Shown here: positions 1 through 8,736 of the stretch, in pieces
How positions within the stretch are numbered: position 1 is the first letter of the stretch
Layout of the letters: the number at the start of each line of letters is the position of its first letter
Origin: Pseudomonas sessilinigenes
Lineage (GTDB): Bacteria; Pseudomonadota; Gammaproteobacteria; Pseudomonadales; Pseudomonadaceae
Direction: 5' to 3'
Assembly: GCF_003850565.1 (NCBI RefSeq)
Contig: NZ_CP027706.1
Location: forward strand, 1,488,001 to 1,552,000
Length of the DNA stretch: 64,000 nucleotides
Notes under the pieces: generated by a model
The model's input: the letters and a program-made list of their open reading frames with translations, nothing else
Database searches by the model: none
What the model was told of the DNA's origin: nothing
Made by a program: the position numbers and the translations under genes

Positions 1-1
1 C

Positions 2-316
2 TTGTTCGAGCGTTACGATTTCCTGCTGCTGCCCACCGCCCAAGTGTTCCCTTTCGATGCACGACAGGCCTGGCCACGCCAGGTGAATGGGCAGGAAATG
101 GACACTTATCATCGCTGGATGGAGGTCGTGATCGGCCCGACCCTGGCGGGCTTGCCTTGCATCAGCATTCCCGTGGGCTTCAACCTGGCCGGGTTACCCA
201 TGGGGATGCAGATCATCGGCCCGCCCCAGGCCGACCTCGCGGTGCTGCAGCTGGCCCATGCCCATGAACAGTTGACGCAATGGGTCCGGCAGCGGCCTCC
301 CGGCAACATCCGGTAA
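2..316 (+). CDS. Amidase, C-terminal fragment (cut by window edge)
   Basis: The last ~104 residues of an amidase-signature enzyme; the Ser-cisSer-Lys catalytic part lies outside the window. The visible tail has the conserved core end of the family: a 'LLPT' strand, the 'TLAGLPCISIPVGF' segment and the 'GLPMGMQIIGPP' turn, then a C-terminal helix rich in Ala and His. The real start is upstream of base 1. The substrate cannot be told from this part. An IclR regulator follows 84 bases downstream on the same strand, so the amidase may belong to a catabolic operon it controls. GatA-type amidotransferase subunits share this fold, but a lone gene next to IclR fits a catabolic amidase better. Confidence 0.85.
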   Translation: MFERYDFLLLPTAQVFPFDARQAWPRQVNGQEMDTYHRWMEVVIGPTLAGLPCISIPVGFNLAGLPMGMQIIGPPQADLAVLQLAHAHEQLTQWVRQRPPGNIR

Positions 317-400
317 TCGGGCAAGGACCTCGGGATCAAAGCCGGGGCCCGTATCTTGCTGGGAAATTTTTCACCCACCCTCAAGCCAGGAGTCCGGGCC

Positions 401-1174
401 ATGGCCAGCAAGGTAGAAAGCGGCAGTGTGCGTTCCGTGGAGCGGGCCCTGGCCATCGTCGAGCTGCTGGGCCAGCACCAGGCCCTGGGCCTGGAGGAGT
501 TGCACTACCTGACCGGCCTGCCCAAGGCCACGGTGTCGCGCCTGCTACTGACCTTGCAGGAACAAGGCTGGATCTACCGTGGGCTGAGCGACCGGCGCTA
601 CTGCCTGAGTGCCCGCAGCCTGTTCGGTGACAGCCGGCAGCGCTCCAAGCGCCAGTTGGCGGAGCAGGCCGGGCCCTGGCTGCTGCAACTCAGTGCCCGC
701 ACCGGCCTGGTGAGCGACCTGTCGAGTTTCGATGGCGAGCATCTGGAGGTGCTGGAAAGCGTGGTGCCCGAGGTGTTGCGCAAGCGCTATCCCAGCAGTA
801 GCAGTCGGGTGGTCGGCCAACATGCCAGCCTGTTTCATTCGGCCATGGGCAAGGCTTGCCTAGGGGCCTTGCCTTGGGAGGAAGTCGAGCGCCTGGCCGT
901 GCGTGAGGCCGTGTCACTCGACACCTGGCAACACTCCGGCCTGCAGTTCCAACAGCTAGGGTTCGGCCAGCGTACCGAGGGTTATTGGGAGTACCCGATG
1001 CGCCTGCCGTTCCTGATTCGCGCGGTGGCCCTGCCGCTGCAGGTCGAGGGTCGGGTGGTGGGCAGTATCGCGCTGCATTGGCCGCAGGATCTGTCCTTTG
1101 TGGAGCAGGTGCGCCACCGGCACCTGGCGTTGTTGGCCGAAACCGTCATGCAATTGCAGAAACACCTCGCCTGA
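401..1174 (+). CDS. IclR-family transcriptional regulator
   Basis: A 257-residue regulator with the usual two-part layout. An N-terminal winged helix-turn-helix (about residues 10-65, 'RSVERALAIVELL' then 'GLPKATVSRLLLTL') is followed by an IclR effector-binding domain (about 85-250), with the 'ALPLQVEGRVVGSIALHW' strand pair typical of the ligand pocket. I chose the ATG at 401, with an AGGAG about 10 bases upstream, over an upstream start that adds 15 unconserved residues. It sits between an amidase and an OprD porin, so it may control uptake and hydrolysis of an amide or aromatic acid. The effector is unknown. Confidence 0.9.
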   Translation: MASKVESGSVRSVERALAIVELLGQHQALGLEELHYLTGLPKATVSRLLLTLQEQGWIYRGLSDRRYCLSARSLFGDSRQRSKRQLAEQAGPWLLQLSARTGLVSDLSSFDGEHLEVLESVVPEVLRKRYPSSSSRVVGQHASLFHSAMGKACLGALPWEEVERLAVREAVSLDTWQHSGLQFQQLGFGQRTEGYWEYPMRLPFLIRAVALPLQVEGRVVGSIALHWPQDLSFVEQVRHRHLALLAETVMQLQKHLA

Positions 1175-1310
1175 TCTCATCCGCTGCCCATGGGTTCCAC
1201 CCTGCGGAATCAATGATCGTTGCCCTTTGCCTGGCGGCCCCGACAATAGCTGCCAGGCCACCTTGGCGATGGCCATGACACCCATTCCAAGAATAAGAAC
1301 AGGTGATTCC

Positions 1311-2618
1311 ATGCGTGCGCAGCAGCGTTGTCTAGCGGGTGTGTTGTGCTGTCTGTTGGGGGGCGGGGCGGGGGCTGAGGACTTTATCCAGGACAGTCGC
1401 ATGTCCTTGCGCTACGGCCAGTCCTACTGGAAAGAAAATGCCAACGGCGGTGTCGGTCCGACCCGGGATGAATGGGTACAGGCCGCGCAGTTCAACTTCA
1501 GCTCCGGCTGGTACCGCGATGTGCTGGGGCTGGATTACAGCTATGGGCTGGCCGATGCCCTGCATGTGGGAAGCAAGGCCGACAGCATCAGCAACTTGCG
1601 GGCCGACCGCAGCGTGCAGAACCCCCACGGTATCGCCAAGCCCCTGGCGTTGTATGTGCGTGGGCGCTGGGTCGAAGAAGGCTGGACCCTGAGTGGCGGA
1701 GTGGGGAAAAAGAGCCGCCAGCTCGAGCTGTACACCGACGACCGCTTTACCCGAATCCTGCCGGCAGCGAGCCTGGGCCAGGACCTGGGGTATGAGCGAG
1801 GGGGCTTGAGCCTCAACCTGAGCCGTATCGAGGGTTTCAGCCCGCGCAACGAGTCGGGCTGGAGCCAGGACCTGCGCAATTATCGAGGGCAAAAGATCGA
1901 TGACCTGCGGATCTATGCCCTGGGTTATGTCTTTCCCGATGGCAGCAAGCTGCGTGTGGAGCATGGCGTGGCCCGGGACTACCTGCGCAGTTCCACGGTG
2001 AAGTTGTCCCGCAGTTTCGCCCTGGCTCCCGGGCACGACCTGGACCTCCAGGCAATCTGGGGGCGCCAGCAGGATGCCGGTCGCTTGTTCGAGTACTCAG
2101 GAGTGCGTGGGTTGTACGAGGCGCAGTCGTCCCATGATGCCCGGCATCTGGACCTGGCCCTCAATTACCGCTTCAGCCACTACTACCTGGGACTGAGCTG
2201 GAACAAGGTGCGGGGCGATGATTTCGATCGTACGTTCTTCGCCCAGGACCATGGCACCTGGAATAGCAGCGCCAAGCGCTTCTATTACTTCGGGTTGGAG
2301 GATGAGGCGCTGCTCAAGGTCGCTTCTGGCCTGGACTTCACCGCGTTCGGCCTGCCCCGGCTCAAGCTCGATGCACACTATGTGTTTTCCAATGCCGCCC
2401 GAGGGTACGAGGACTTCTCCCGCAGCGAGTTCCAGAGCCTGTTGCGCTATTCGTTCGATGGGCTTCTCAAGGGCTTGGAACTGGCCTGGCTGCACACCCG
2501 TTTTCGCACCCGAGGCGAGCCTGACGGTGTCCTGCGCCGGAGCATCTCCAGGGGGCCGGCGGGCATCGTCAGTCATCACTCGGAGCGCTTCTTCTTCAAC
2601 TACACCTATCGCTTCTAG
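1311..2618 (+). CDS. OprD-family outer-membrane porin
   Basis: A 435-residue outer-membrane protein with a short signal peptide ending near 'GAGA|EDFIQDS'. The 'FIQDSRMSLRYGQSYWKEN' opening, the 'DEWVQAAQFNFSSGW' strand and the 'LDYSYGLADALHVG' strand are the usual start of the OprD/OccD-OccK barrel. The protein ends in aromatic residues with a C-terminal Phe ('YTYRF'), as expected for BAM-assembled barrels. These porins pass basic amino acids or carboxylates. No substrate can be assigned, though the IclR regulator and amidase upstream suggest a carboxylate or amide. A longer reading from 1098 is ruled out because it adds an unrelated leader. Confidence 0.88.
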   Translation: MRAQQRCLAGVLCCLLGGGAGAEDFIQDSRMSLRYGQSYWKENANGGVGPTRDEWVQAAQFNFSSGWYRDVLGLDYSYGLADALHVGSKADSISNLRADRSVQNPHGIAKPLALYVRGRWVEEGWTLSGGVGKKSRQLELYTDDRFTRILPAASLGQDLGYERGGLSLNLSRIEGFSPRNESGWSQDLRNYRGQKIDDLRIYALGYVFPDGSKLRVEHGVARDYLRSSTVKLSRSFALAPGHDLDLQAIWGRQQDAGRLFEYSGVRGLYEAQSSHDARHLDLALNYRFSHYYLGLSWNKVRGDDFDRTFFAQDHGTWNSSAKRFYYFGLEDEALLKVASGLDFTAFGLPRLKLDAHYVFSNAARGYEDFSRSEFQSLLRYSFDGLLKGLELAWLHTRFRTRGEPDGVLRRSISRGPAGIVSHHSERFFFNYTYRF

Positions 2619-2727
2619 CGCAGGGCCCGATCACTCAGGGAGCACCGGGCCGGTAACCGGTCGCCGGGAGGTTTGCCAGCTTCCTGGCAGCCGGTTAAGG
2701 TGGCGCCTTCTGTTTACGGGAGCTTGC

Positions 2728-3309
2728 ATGCGTACGCCGATCCGCCTTCTTCTCAGTCTGTTGGCAGTACTGGCCCTGCCGGTCCAGGCCAACTGGTACC
2801 TGGACAACGAGTCCTCGCGTATTTCCTTCGTGACCACCAAGAACGCCAGCATTTGCGAGGTCCAGCGCTTTCTGGTGCTGCATGGCAAGGTCGATGGCAA
2901 GGGCCTGGCCCAGTTACAGGTGGAGCTGGAGTCGGTCAGCAGCGGCATTCCGTTGCGCGACGAACGCATGCGCCAGGAGCTGTTCCAGATCCAGCAGTTT
3001 CCCGAGGCCCTGATCAGTGCCCAGATCAACCTGCGCCCCATCAATGACCTGGCCCCCGGAGCGCAGATCGAGCTGCTGTTGCCGGTCACCGTGAGCCTGC
3101 ATGGCCGGGAGCACACCTATGACGCCGAACTCCTGGCCACCCGCCTGGATGACCGGCGCTTCCAGGTGGTGACCCTGGAGCCCCTGGTACTCAATGCCGA
3201 AGACTTCGGCCTGGCGCCTGGCGTGGACAGCCTGCGCAAGGTCGCGGGCTTGTCGGGTATCAGTTTCTCGGTGCCGGTGGGTGCGGTGCTGATCTTCACG
3301 GCCCGCTGA
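2728..3309 (+). CDS. YceI-family periplasmic lipid-binding-like protein
   Basis: A 193-residue exported protein with a clear signal peptide (residues 1-21, 'LLLSLLAVLALPVQA'). The mature part is a YceI domain: it opens with 'WYLDNESSRISFVT', has the central 'RDERMRQELFQIQQFPEALISAQI' segment, and closes with 'LRKVAGLSGISFSVPV'. YceI proteins form an extended lipocalin-like barrel that binds polyisoprenoids or similar amphiphiles. The next gene starts 1 base after the stop, so the two are probably co-transcribed. That would link a periplasmic lipid binder to a phospholipid-modifying enzyme. Confidence 0.85.
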   Translation: MRTPIRLLLSLLAVLALPVQANWYLDNESSRISFVTTKNASICEVQRFLVLHGKVDGKGLAQLQVELESVSSGIPLRDERMRQELFQIQQFPEALISAQINLRPINDLAPGAQIELLLPVTVSLHGREHTYDAELLATRLDDRRFQVVTLEPLVLNAEDFGLAPGVDSLRKVAGLSGISFSVPVGAVLIFTAR

Positions 3310-3310
3310 C

Positions 3311-4468
3311 ATGCGCGCAGCGGTTTTTCCTTGGCGCGAAGGCAACCGCTTCGAATTGCTGGTCGATGGTCCCGAGTTCTTCCCACGCATGCTGGTGGCC
3401 ATTGCCCGGGCCCAGCAACAGGTGGAGCTGGAGCTGTACCTGGTGGAGGCCGGTTCCTGCGCGCAGGCCATGGTCGAGGCCATGGTCCTGGCTGCCGAGC
3501 GAGGGGTACGCGTGCGCTGCCTGTTCGACGACTACGGCAGCCTGGCATTTCCCCAGGCCTTGCGCCGTACCCTGACCGAAGCCGGGGTCGAGCTGCGTTT
3601 CTATAATCGCCTGCGCTGGCGCCAGGGGCTGCTCAATCTGTATCGAGATCATCGCAAGCTGTTGCTGGTGGACCAATCCCTGGCGGTGGTGGGGGGAACC
3701 GGTGTCACCGACGAGTTCTGGCTGCCCGAGAGCAATAGCTGCGAGTGGCACGAAGTGATGGTGCAGGTCAGCGGCCCGATAGTGCGCGACTGGCAGTTGT
3801 TGTTCGATCGCCAGTGGGACGCCAACCTGCACCGTGGTGCCTGGAAACCCCATGCCGATTTCGGCCTGCAACGCCTGCCGCGCCTACCCGATACCGGTGA
3901 GGGCCTGGGGCGGCTCGCCTATGCCGACGCCCGCCAACACCGGGACATCCTGCATTCGCTGATTCGCGCCTTGCACAGCGGCCAGCGGCGCATCTGGCTG
4001 GCCACGCCTTATTTCCTGCCGACCTGGTCGGTGCGCCGTTCGCTGCGCAAGGCCGCAGCCCGAGGATTGGATGTGCGCTTGCTGTTGACCGGGCCGCGTA
4101 CCGACCATCCGGCGGTGCGCTACGCCGGGCACCGCTATTACCCGCGACTGCTCAAGGCCGGGGTGCGGATCTTCGAGTACCAGCCGCAGTTCCTGCACCT
4201 GAAGATGGTGCTGGTGGACAATTGGGTGAGCGTCGGGTCCTGCAACTTCGACCACTGGAACCTGCGCTTCAACCTGGAGGCCAACCTGGAGGCCGTGGAC
4301 CCGGTGCTGACCGCCGCCGTGGTGGCGAGCTTCGAGAAGGACTTTGTCCAGAGCGAGGAGGTCAGCCTGGCGGTGTGGCGCAACCGGCCCCTGTGGCGCC
4401 GGATCAAGCAGCGGATCTGGGGATGGGTCGATCGCCTGGTGGTCAACCTGCTGGATCGTCGCGGCTGA
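3311..4468 (+). CDS. clsB: Cardiolipin synthase B-like phospholipase D enzyme
   Basis: A 385-residue member of the phospholipase D superfamily with two HKD motifs: H114/K116/D121 in 'YRDHRKLLLVD' and H296/K298/D303 in 'FLHLKMVLVD'. There is no N-terminal transmembrane pair, which separates ClsB-like enzymes from ClsA. The family transfers phosphatidyl groups between phospholipids (cardiolipin formation) or onto other alcohols. It is almost contiguous with the YceI gene upstream and convergent with bglX. The length is a little under E. coli ClsB. A related phosphatidyltransferase is possible. Confidence 0.82.
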   Translation: MRAAVFPWREGNRFELLVDGPEFFPRMLVAIARAQQQVELELYLVEAGSCAQAMVEAMVLAAERGVRVRCLFDDYGSLAFPQALRRTLTEAGVELRFYNRLRWRQGLLNLYRDHRKLLLVDQSLAVVGGTGVTDEFWLPESNSCEWHEVMVQVSGPIVRDWQLLFDRQWDANLHRGAWKPHADFGLQRLPRLPDTGEGLGRLAYADARQHRDILHSLIRALHSGQRRIWLATPYFLPTWSVRRSLRKAAARGLDVRLLLTGPRTDHPAVRYAGHRYYPRLLKAGVRIFEYQPQFLHLKMVLVDNWVSVGSCNFDHWNLRFNLEANLEAVDPVLTAAVVASFEKDFVQSEEVSLAVWRNRPLWRRIKQRIWGWVDRLVVNLLDRRG

Positions 4469-4529
4469 CCGTCACGGCTGATACGGCTACAGATATTGCG
4501 GGGATTACAGGGGATTGCAGAAGGAGGCG

Positions 4530-4555
4530 GCCGGCGCAGGTCATGCGCCAGCCGG
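4530..4555. terminator. GC-rich hairpin between convergent clsB and bglX
   Basis: A GC-rich imperfect inverted repeat with a short loop lies in the 97-base gap between two convergent genes. It could stop transcription from both sides. There is no strong T-tract, so the call is tentative. Confidence 0.4.
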
Positions 4556-4565
4556 TGAGGGGGGA

Positions 4566-6857
4566 TCAGAGCAGTTCGAAGCTCTGTTGCTGGACGTCCT
4601 GGGAATCCAGGCCGATCTGTACGTTGAAGTCGCCAGGTTCGGCGGCGTACTTGAGCTGGGCGTTGTAGAACTTCAGGTCGTCTTCGCTGATGTTGAAACG
4701 GATGACCTTCTCTTCGCCGGCCTTGAGCATGACCTTCTGGAAGTTCTTCAGCTCCTTGATCGGACGAATGATCGACCCGGCCACATCCTGGATATACAAC
4801 TGCACCACGGTCTCGCCGTCGCGCTTGCCAGTATTCTTCAAGGTCACGCTGGCCTCCAGCTTGCCGCCCTTGTGCAGGGTGGTGGAGGACAGGGCCATGT
4901 CCGACAGGCTGAAGCGGGTGTAGCTCAAGCCATAGCCGAACGGGAACAGCGGGCCGGTGATGTCATCGAAGTACTGCGAGGTGTAGTTGCCCGGCTTGCC
5001 TGGGGTGAACGGCCGGCCGATGGTCAGGTGGTTGTAGTAGGTCGGGATCTGGCCCACGGAGCGCGGGAAGGTGATCGGCAGCTTGCCCGACGGGTTGTAG
5101 TCGCCGAACAGGACGTCGGCAATGGCGTTGCCGCCCTCGGTGCCGCTGAACCAGGTTTCCAGGATCGCGTCGGCCTGCTGGTTTTCCTCCAGCAGGGTCA
5201 GTGGCCGGCCATTCATCAGCACCAGCACTAACGGCTTGCCGGTGGCCTTGAGGGCCTTGATCAGCGCTCGCTGGTTGGCCGGGATGTTCAGCTCGGTGCG
5301 GCTCGAGGATTCATGGGACATGCCCCGCGACTCGCCCACGGCCGCGACGATCACGTCAGAAGCCTGGGCCGCCTTCACGGCCTCGTCGATCATCTGTTGC
5401 GCTGGACGTGGGTCGTCCACCACTTCCGGGGCGTCGAAGTTGAGGAAGTTCAGGTAGTCCACCACCTTCTTGTCGTCGGTGATGTTCGAGCCCCGGGCGT
5501 AGACCAGCCGGGCCTGGTCGCCCAGCACATTGCGCATGCCGTCGTAGAGGGTTACCGACTGTGCCGGCACGCCGGCGGCGGCCCAGCTGCCCATCATGTC
5601 GATCGGTGCCTTGGCCAATGGGCCGACCACGGCGATCTTCGCGGTCTTTTTCAGCGGCAGGGTGTCGTTCTGGTTCTTCAGCAGCACCAGGCTGCGCCGG
5701 GCGATATCCCGGGCGTCGCTGCGGTGCAGGCGGCTTTCGGCGTTGGTGTCGGCCGGATCGTCCTCGGCCTTGCCGATGCGCAGGTACGGATCCTTGAACA
5801 GGCCCATGTCGTACTTGGCCCCCAACACCTCACGCACGGCGTTGTCGATGTCCTTCTGTTCGATCTCGCCGGACTTGAGCAGCCCTGGCAATTCCTTGCC
5901 ATACAACGAGTCGTTCATGCTCATGTCGATGCCGGCCTTGATCGCCAGCTTGGCGGCCTCGCGACCGTCCTTGGCGACACCGTGGCGGATCAGTTCGATG
6001 ATCGCGCCGTGGTCGCTGACAGCCAGGCCCTTGAAGCCCCACTCCTTGCGCAACAGGTCGTTCATCAGCCAGGTGTTGGAGGTGGCGGGCACGCCATTGA
6101 TCGAGTTCAGGGCCACCATCACCCCGCCGGCACCGGCGTCGATCGCCGCGCGGTAGGGCGGCAGGTAGTCCTGGTACATCTTCACCGGACTCATGTCGAC
6201 GATGTTGTAGTCGCGACCGCCTTCCACCGCACCGTACAGGGCGAAGTGCTTGACGCTGGCCATGATGCTGTCGGGGGCCGCCGGGCTCTTGCCCTGGTAG
6301 GCGTTGACCATCACCTTGGCGATTCGCGAGACCAGGTAGGTGTCTTCGCCGAAGCCTTCGGACGTCCGGCCCCAGCGTGCATCGCGGGAGATGTCGACCA
6401 TCGGTGCGAAGGTGATGTCCAGGCTGTCGGCGCTGGCTTCCTGGGCGGCGATGCGCCCGGAGCGGCCGATGGCGTCCATGTCCCAGCTGGAGGCCAGGGC
6501 CAGGCTGATGGGGAAGATGGTCCGGTGGCCGTGGATCACATCGTAGGCGAAGAACATCGGGATCTTCAGGCGGCTGCGCATGGCCGCGTCCTGCATCGGC
6601 CGGTTTTCCGGGCGCGAGATGGAGTTGAACGTGGCACCGATGTTACCGGCGGCGATCTCCTTGCGGATCAGCTCCCGGGGCATTTCCGGGCCGATGCTGA
6701 TCAGGCGCAGTTGGCCGATCTTTTCCTGCAGGGTCATCCGCTTGAGCAGATCGGTGATAAAGGCTTCCTTGTTCTCCAAGGGGACCGGGGCAGACTCGGC
6801 CAATACAGGGTGACTGGCCAGGCTGACCAGCAGACCCAGCAAACACAGCTTCTTCAT
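4566..6857 (-). CDS. bglX: Periplasmic beta-glucosidase (GH3)
   Basis: A 763-residue glycoside hydrolase family 3 enzyme with a Sec signal peptide (residues 1-20, cleavage near 'VLA|ES'). The N-terminal (beta/alpha)8 domain carries the nucleophile motif 'GLAVSDHGAI' (Asp of SDH), matching E. coli BglX. The middle alpha/beta sandwich and the C-terminal fibronectin type III-like domain are present. It hydrolyses terminal beta-D-glucosyl residues of oligosaccharides in the periplasm. It is monocistronic, with a 331-base divergent intergenic region separating it from the LemA gene. The length is normal. Confidence 0.95.
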   Translation of the reverse strand: MKKLCLLGLLVSLASHPVLAESAPVPLENKEAFITDLLKRMTLQEKIGQLRLISIGPEMPRELIRKEIAAGNIGATFNSISRPENRPMQDAAMRSRLKIPMFFAYDVIHGHRTIFPISLALASSWDMDAIGRSGRIAAQEASADSLDITFAPMVDISRDARWGRTSEGFGEDTYLVSRIAKVMVNAYQGKSPAAPDSIMASVKHFALYGAVEGGRDYNIVDMSPVKMYQDYLPPYRAAIDAGAGGVMVALNSINGVPATSNTWLMNDLLRKEWGFKGLAVSDHGAIIELIRHGVAKDGREAAKLAIKAGIDMSMNDSLYGKELPGLLKSGEIEQKDIDNAVREVLGAKYDMGLFKDPYLRIGKAEDDPADTNAESRLHRSDARDIARRSLVLLKNQNDTLPLKKTAKIAVVGPLAKAPIDMMGSWAAAGVPAQSVTLYDGMRNVLGDQARLVYARGSNITDDKKVVDYLNFLNFDAPEVVDDPRPAQQMIDEAVKAAQASDVIVAAVGESRGMSHESSSRTELNIPANQRALIKALKATGKPLVLVLMNGRPLTLLEENQQADAILETWFSGTEGGNAIADVLFGDYNPSGKLPITFPRSVGQIPTYYNHLTIGRPFTPGKPGNYTSQYFDDITGPLFPFGYGLSYTRFSLSDMALSSTTLHKGGKLEASVTLKNTGKRDGETVVQLYIQDVAGSIIRPIKELKNFQKVMLKAGEEKVIRFNISEDDLKFYNAQLKYAAEPGDFNVQIGLDSQDVQQQSFELL

Positions 6858-6963
6858 GAATTTGTTCTCAAGGGCTCAAGCCCGACGCATGAGTGACGCG
6901 CCGAACAGCCAAAATTTAGGGGGCAGCTATTGTTGTTCAGATAATTCCCGCACACTTCAGGTC

Positions 6964-7039
6964 GTGTGAAAACGACTACCTTGGGCAATATGGCGTTAAA
7001 AACAGGCTTGTCTTGCCTTGACTCGCGACGTTTTCACAC
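6964..7039. promoter_or_regulatory. Widely spaced inverted repeat in the bglX/lemA divergent promoter region
   Basis: Eleven bases at 6964-6974 (GTGTGAAAACG) recur as an exact inverted copy at 7029-7039, with 54 bases between the arms. They sit in the 331-base region between divergent bglX and the LemA gene. Apart from this the region holds AT-rich promoter-like sequence and no open frame I would defend. Two distal operator halves allowing looping by a dimeric regulator is one reading. The regulator is unknown. Confidence 0.45.
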
Positions 7040-7188
7040 AGCCTTATTTCTGAACTCTTTTTCGCGCTGGGCATCTTTTAGCCCATCAGCCCGATGCATT
7101 CCAGTAGCGTTGGCAGATTTTGCCCTGCCAGGCCTGAAAACACGGGCAAAAGATTCTCTTCAACCAGGTTGTGCAAGGAGCCTCACCC

Positions 7189-7797
7189 ATGAACATCACC
7201 CAAAGCCTGCGCTCGAGCTGGCCCGTCGCCGCCCTGTTGCTGCTCACCAGCCTGCTCAGCGGCTGTGGCATCAACAACATCCCGACCCTGGACGAGCAGG
7301 TCAAGGCCGATTGGGGCCAGGTACAGAACCAGTACCAGCGCCGTGCCGACCTGATCCCCAACCTGGTGGAGACCGTCAAGGGCTACGCCAAGCATGAGGA
7401 AGAGACGCTGACCGCGGTGGTCGAGGCGCGGGCCAAGGCGACCTCGATCCAGGTGGACGCCAAGACCCTGGACAACCCGGAAAAGCTCAAGCAGTTCCAG
7501 CAAGCCCAGGATCAGCTCAGCGGTGCCCTGAGTCGCTTGATGGTGGTGTCCGAGCGCTACCCGGACCTCAAGGCCAACCAGAACTTCCTGGCCCTGCAGT
7601 CCCAGCTTGAAGGTACTGAGAACCGCATCGCCGTGGCCCGTCGCGATTTCATCCTGGCAGTGCAGAAGTACAACACCGAGATCCGTACTTTCCCCGGTCG
7701 TCTCTGGCACAGCTTGATGTACAGCGACCTGCCGGTGCGTGAGTCGTTCGAGGCCACCAGCCCCGACGCTGACAAGGCCCCGCAAGTGAAGTTCTGA
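7189..7797 (+). CDS. LemA-family lipoprotein
   Basis: A 202-residue LemA-family protein. The N-terminus is a lipoprotein signal with lipobox 'LLSGC', then 'VKADWGQVQNQYQRRADLIPNLVETVKGYA' and 'RDFILAVQKYNTEIRTFPG', the two best conserved helices of the family. The ATG at 7189 has a GGAG about 8 bases upstream. LemA proteins form a helical bundle anchored by an N-terminal membrane segment or lipid. Their function is poorly known, but they are nearly always next to TPM-domain proteins, as here. The stop overlaps the next start, so the genes are translationally coupled. Confidence 0.92.
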   Translation: MNITQSLRSSWPVAALLLLTSLLSGCGINNIPTLDEQVKADWGQVQNQYQRRADLIPNLVETVKGYAKHEEETLTAVVEARAKATSIQVDAKTLDNPEKLKQFQQAQDQLSGALSRLMVVSERYPDLKANQNFLALQSQLEGTENRIAVARRDFILAVQKYNTEIRTFPGRLWHSLMYSDLPVRESFEATSPDADKAPQVKF

Positions 7798-8519
7798 TGA
7801 ACCACGGGCAGCGCGTGCTGCGAGGCGCGCTGCTGTGGCTATGGCTGGTGAGTGGCGCCGTACTGGCGCAGCAACCAGGGCCAACGCCCACGGATGGGGT
7901 GCAGTTGCGTTCGGCGCAATCCACTGTCCAGGTCGAGCCCGCACCGGCCACTGCGACAGCGGTGCCGCTTGAAAGCCTGTTTCCCAAGCTGACGGGCAGG
8001 GTGGTGGACACCGCGCAGATGCTCACGCCTTCGGCGCAGGTCTATCTGACGCAGATGCTCGAACGGCTCGAGCAGAGCACCACCGACCAGGTGGTGGTGG
8101 TCACTGTGCCGAGCCTGGGCGGCTACAGCATCGAGGAGTTCGGCCTGCAACTGGGGCGGCACTGGGGTATCGGCCAAAAGGACAAGAACAACGGAGTCCT
8201 GCTGCTGGTGGCCAAGGATGATCGCAAGGTGCGGATCGAAGTGGGCTACGGCCTGGAAGGGCGGATCGACGATATCTGGGCGCACCTCATTATCAACGAC
8301 TCGATCATTCCGTATTTCAAGGATGAGCTGTACTCCTCCGGGATCATTACCGGCACCACCTCCATCGTGCGTCTGCTGGAGCCCAACAGCACGCGGATGC
8401 TGGCGCACCGCTGGGTGGTGCAGAGCTGGTACCAGCAGATCGAATGGATGTGGTGGTTCAAGGTGTTGTTCTTCCTGGTGTTCGCCGTCTTGCCCCTGGG
8501 CGCGATACTGGCTTCGTGA
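7797..8519 (+). CDS. TPM-domain (YgcG-like) exported protein, C-terminal tail lost by frameshift
   Basis: A 240-residue protein with a signal peptide (residues 1-24), a linker, and a TPM domain (about 60-200: 'LTGRVVDTAQMLTP', 'VVVVTVPSLGGYSIEEFG', 'GIGQKDKNNGVLLLVA', 'RIEVGYGLEGRIDD'). A transmembrane segment near residues 222-240 ends abruptly at 'GAILAS'. The paralogue downstream continues past its membrane segment into a Gly/Ser-rich tail ending in Gly-Trp. A matching tail lies here in the +1 frame (to 8703). I infer a one-base frameshift near 8505-8520, or a sequencing error. The periplasmic TPM domain itself is intact. Confidence 0.85.
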   Translation: MNHGQRVLRGALLWLWLVSGAVLAQQPGPTPTDGVQLRSAQSTVQVEPAPATATAVPLESLFPKLTGRVVDTAQMLTPSAQVYLTQMLERLEQSTTDQVVVVTVPSLGGYSIEEFGLQLGRHWGIGQKDKNNGVLLLVAKDDRKVRIEVGYGLEGRIDDIWAHLIINDSIIPYFKDELYSSGIITGTTSIVRLLEPNSTRMLAHRWVVQSWYQQIEWMWWFKVLFFLVFAVLPLGAILAS

Positions 8520-8520
8520 A

Positions 8521-8703
8521 CCAGGCCGTGCCAGCGATGATCCGCCCACACGTGAACCCAGGGCCGAGCGTGATTCGGGATCGAGCAGTTCATTCGACTG
8601 GTTCGACTCCGGCAGTTCGAGTTCCGGCTCAAGTTCCGATTCGGATAGTTTCAGGGGCGGCGGTGGCAGTTTTGGCGGTGGCGGGGCATCCGGCAGTTGG
8701 TAG
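8521..8703 (+). pseudogene. Out-of-frame Gly/Ser-rich tail of the first TPM gene
   Basis: Read in the frame one base ahead of the upstream TPM gene, this stretch encodes a basic segment, a Ser-rich run, and a 'GGGGSFGGGGASGSW' end before TAG at 8701. That is the standard C-terminal signature of these proteins; the next TPM gene ends in almost the same way. It has no start or ribosome-binding site of its own, so it is best read as the detached 3' part of the gene ending at 8519. Confidence 0.7.
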
Positions 8704-8736
8704 TGCAAGTGAAAAGTCATTGAGGACGAGGTGCTG

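Noticed and set aside
8503..8525. Programmed frameshift in the first TPM gene
   Set aside because: There is no slippery run or stimulatory structure at the site. A plain one-base indel or sequencing error explains it better.
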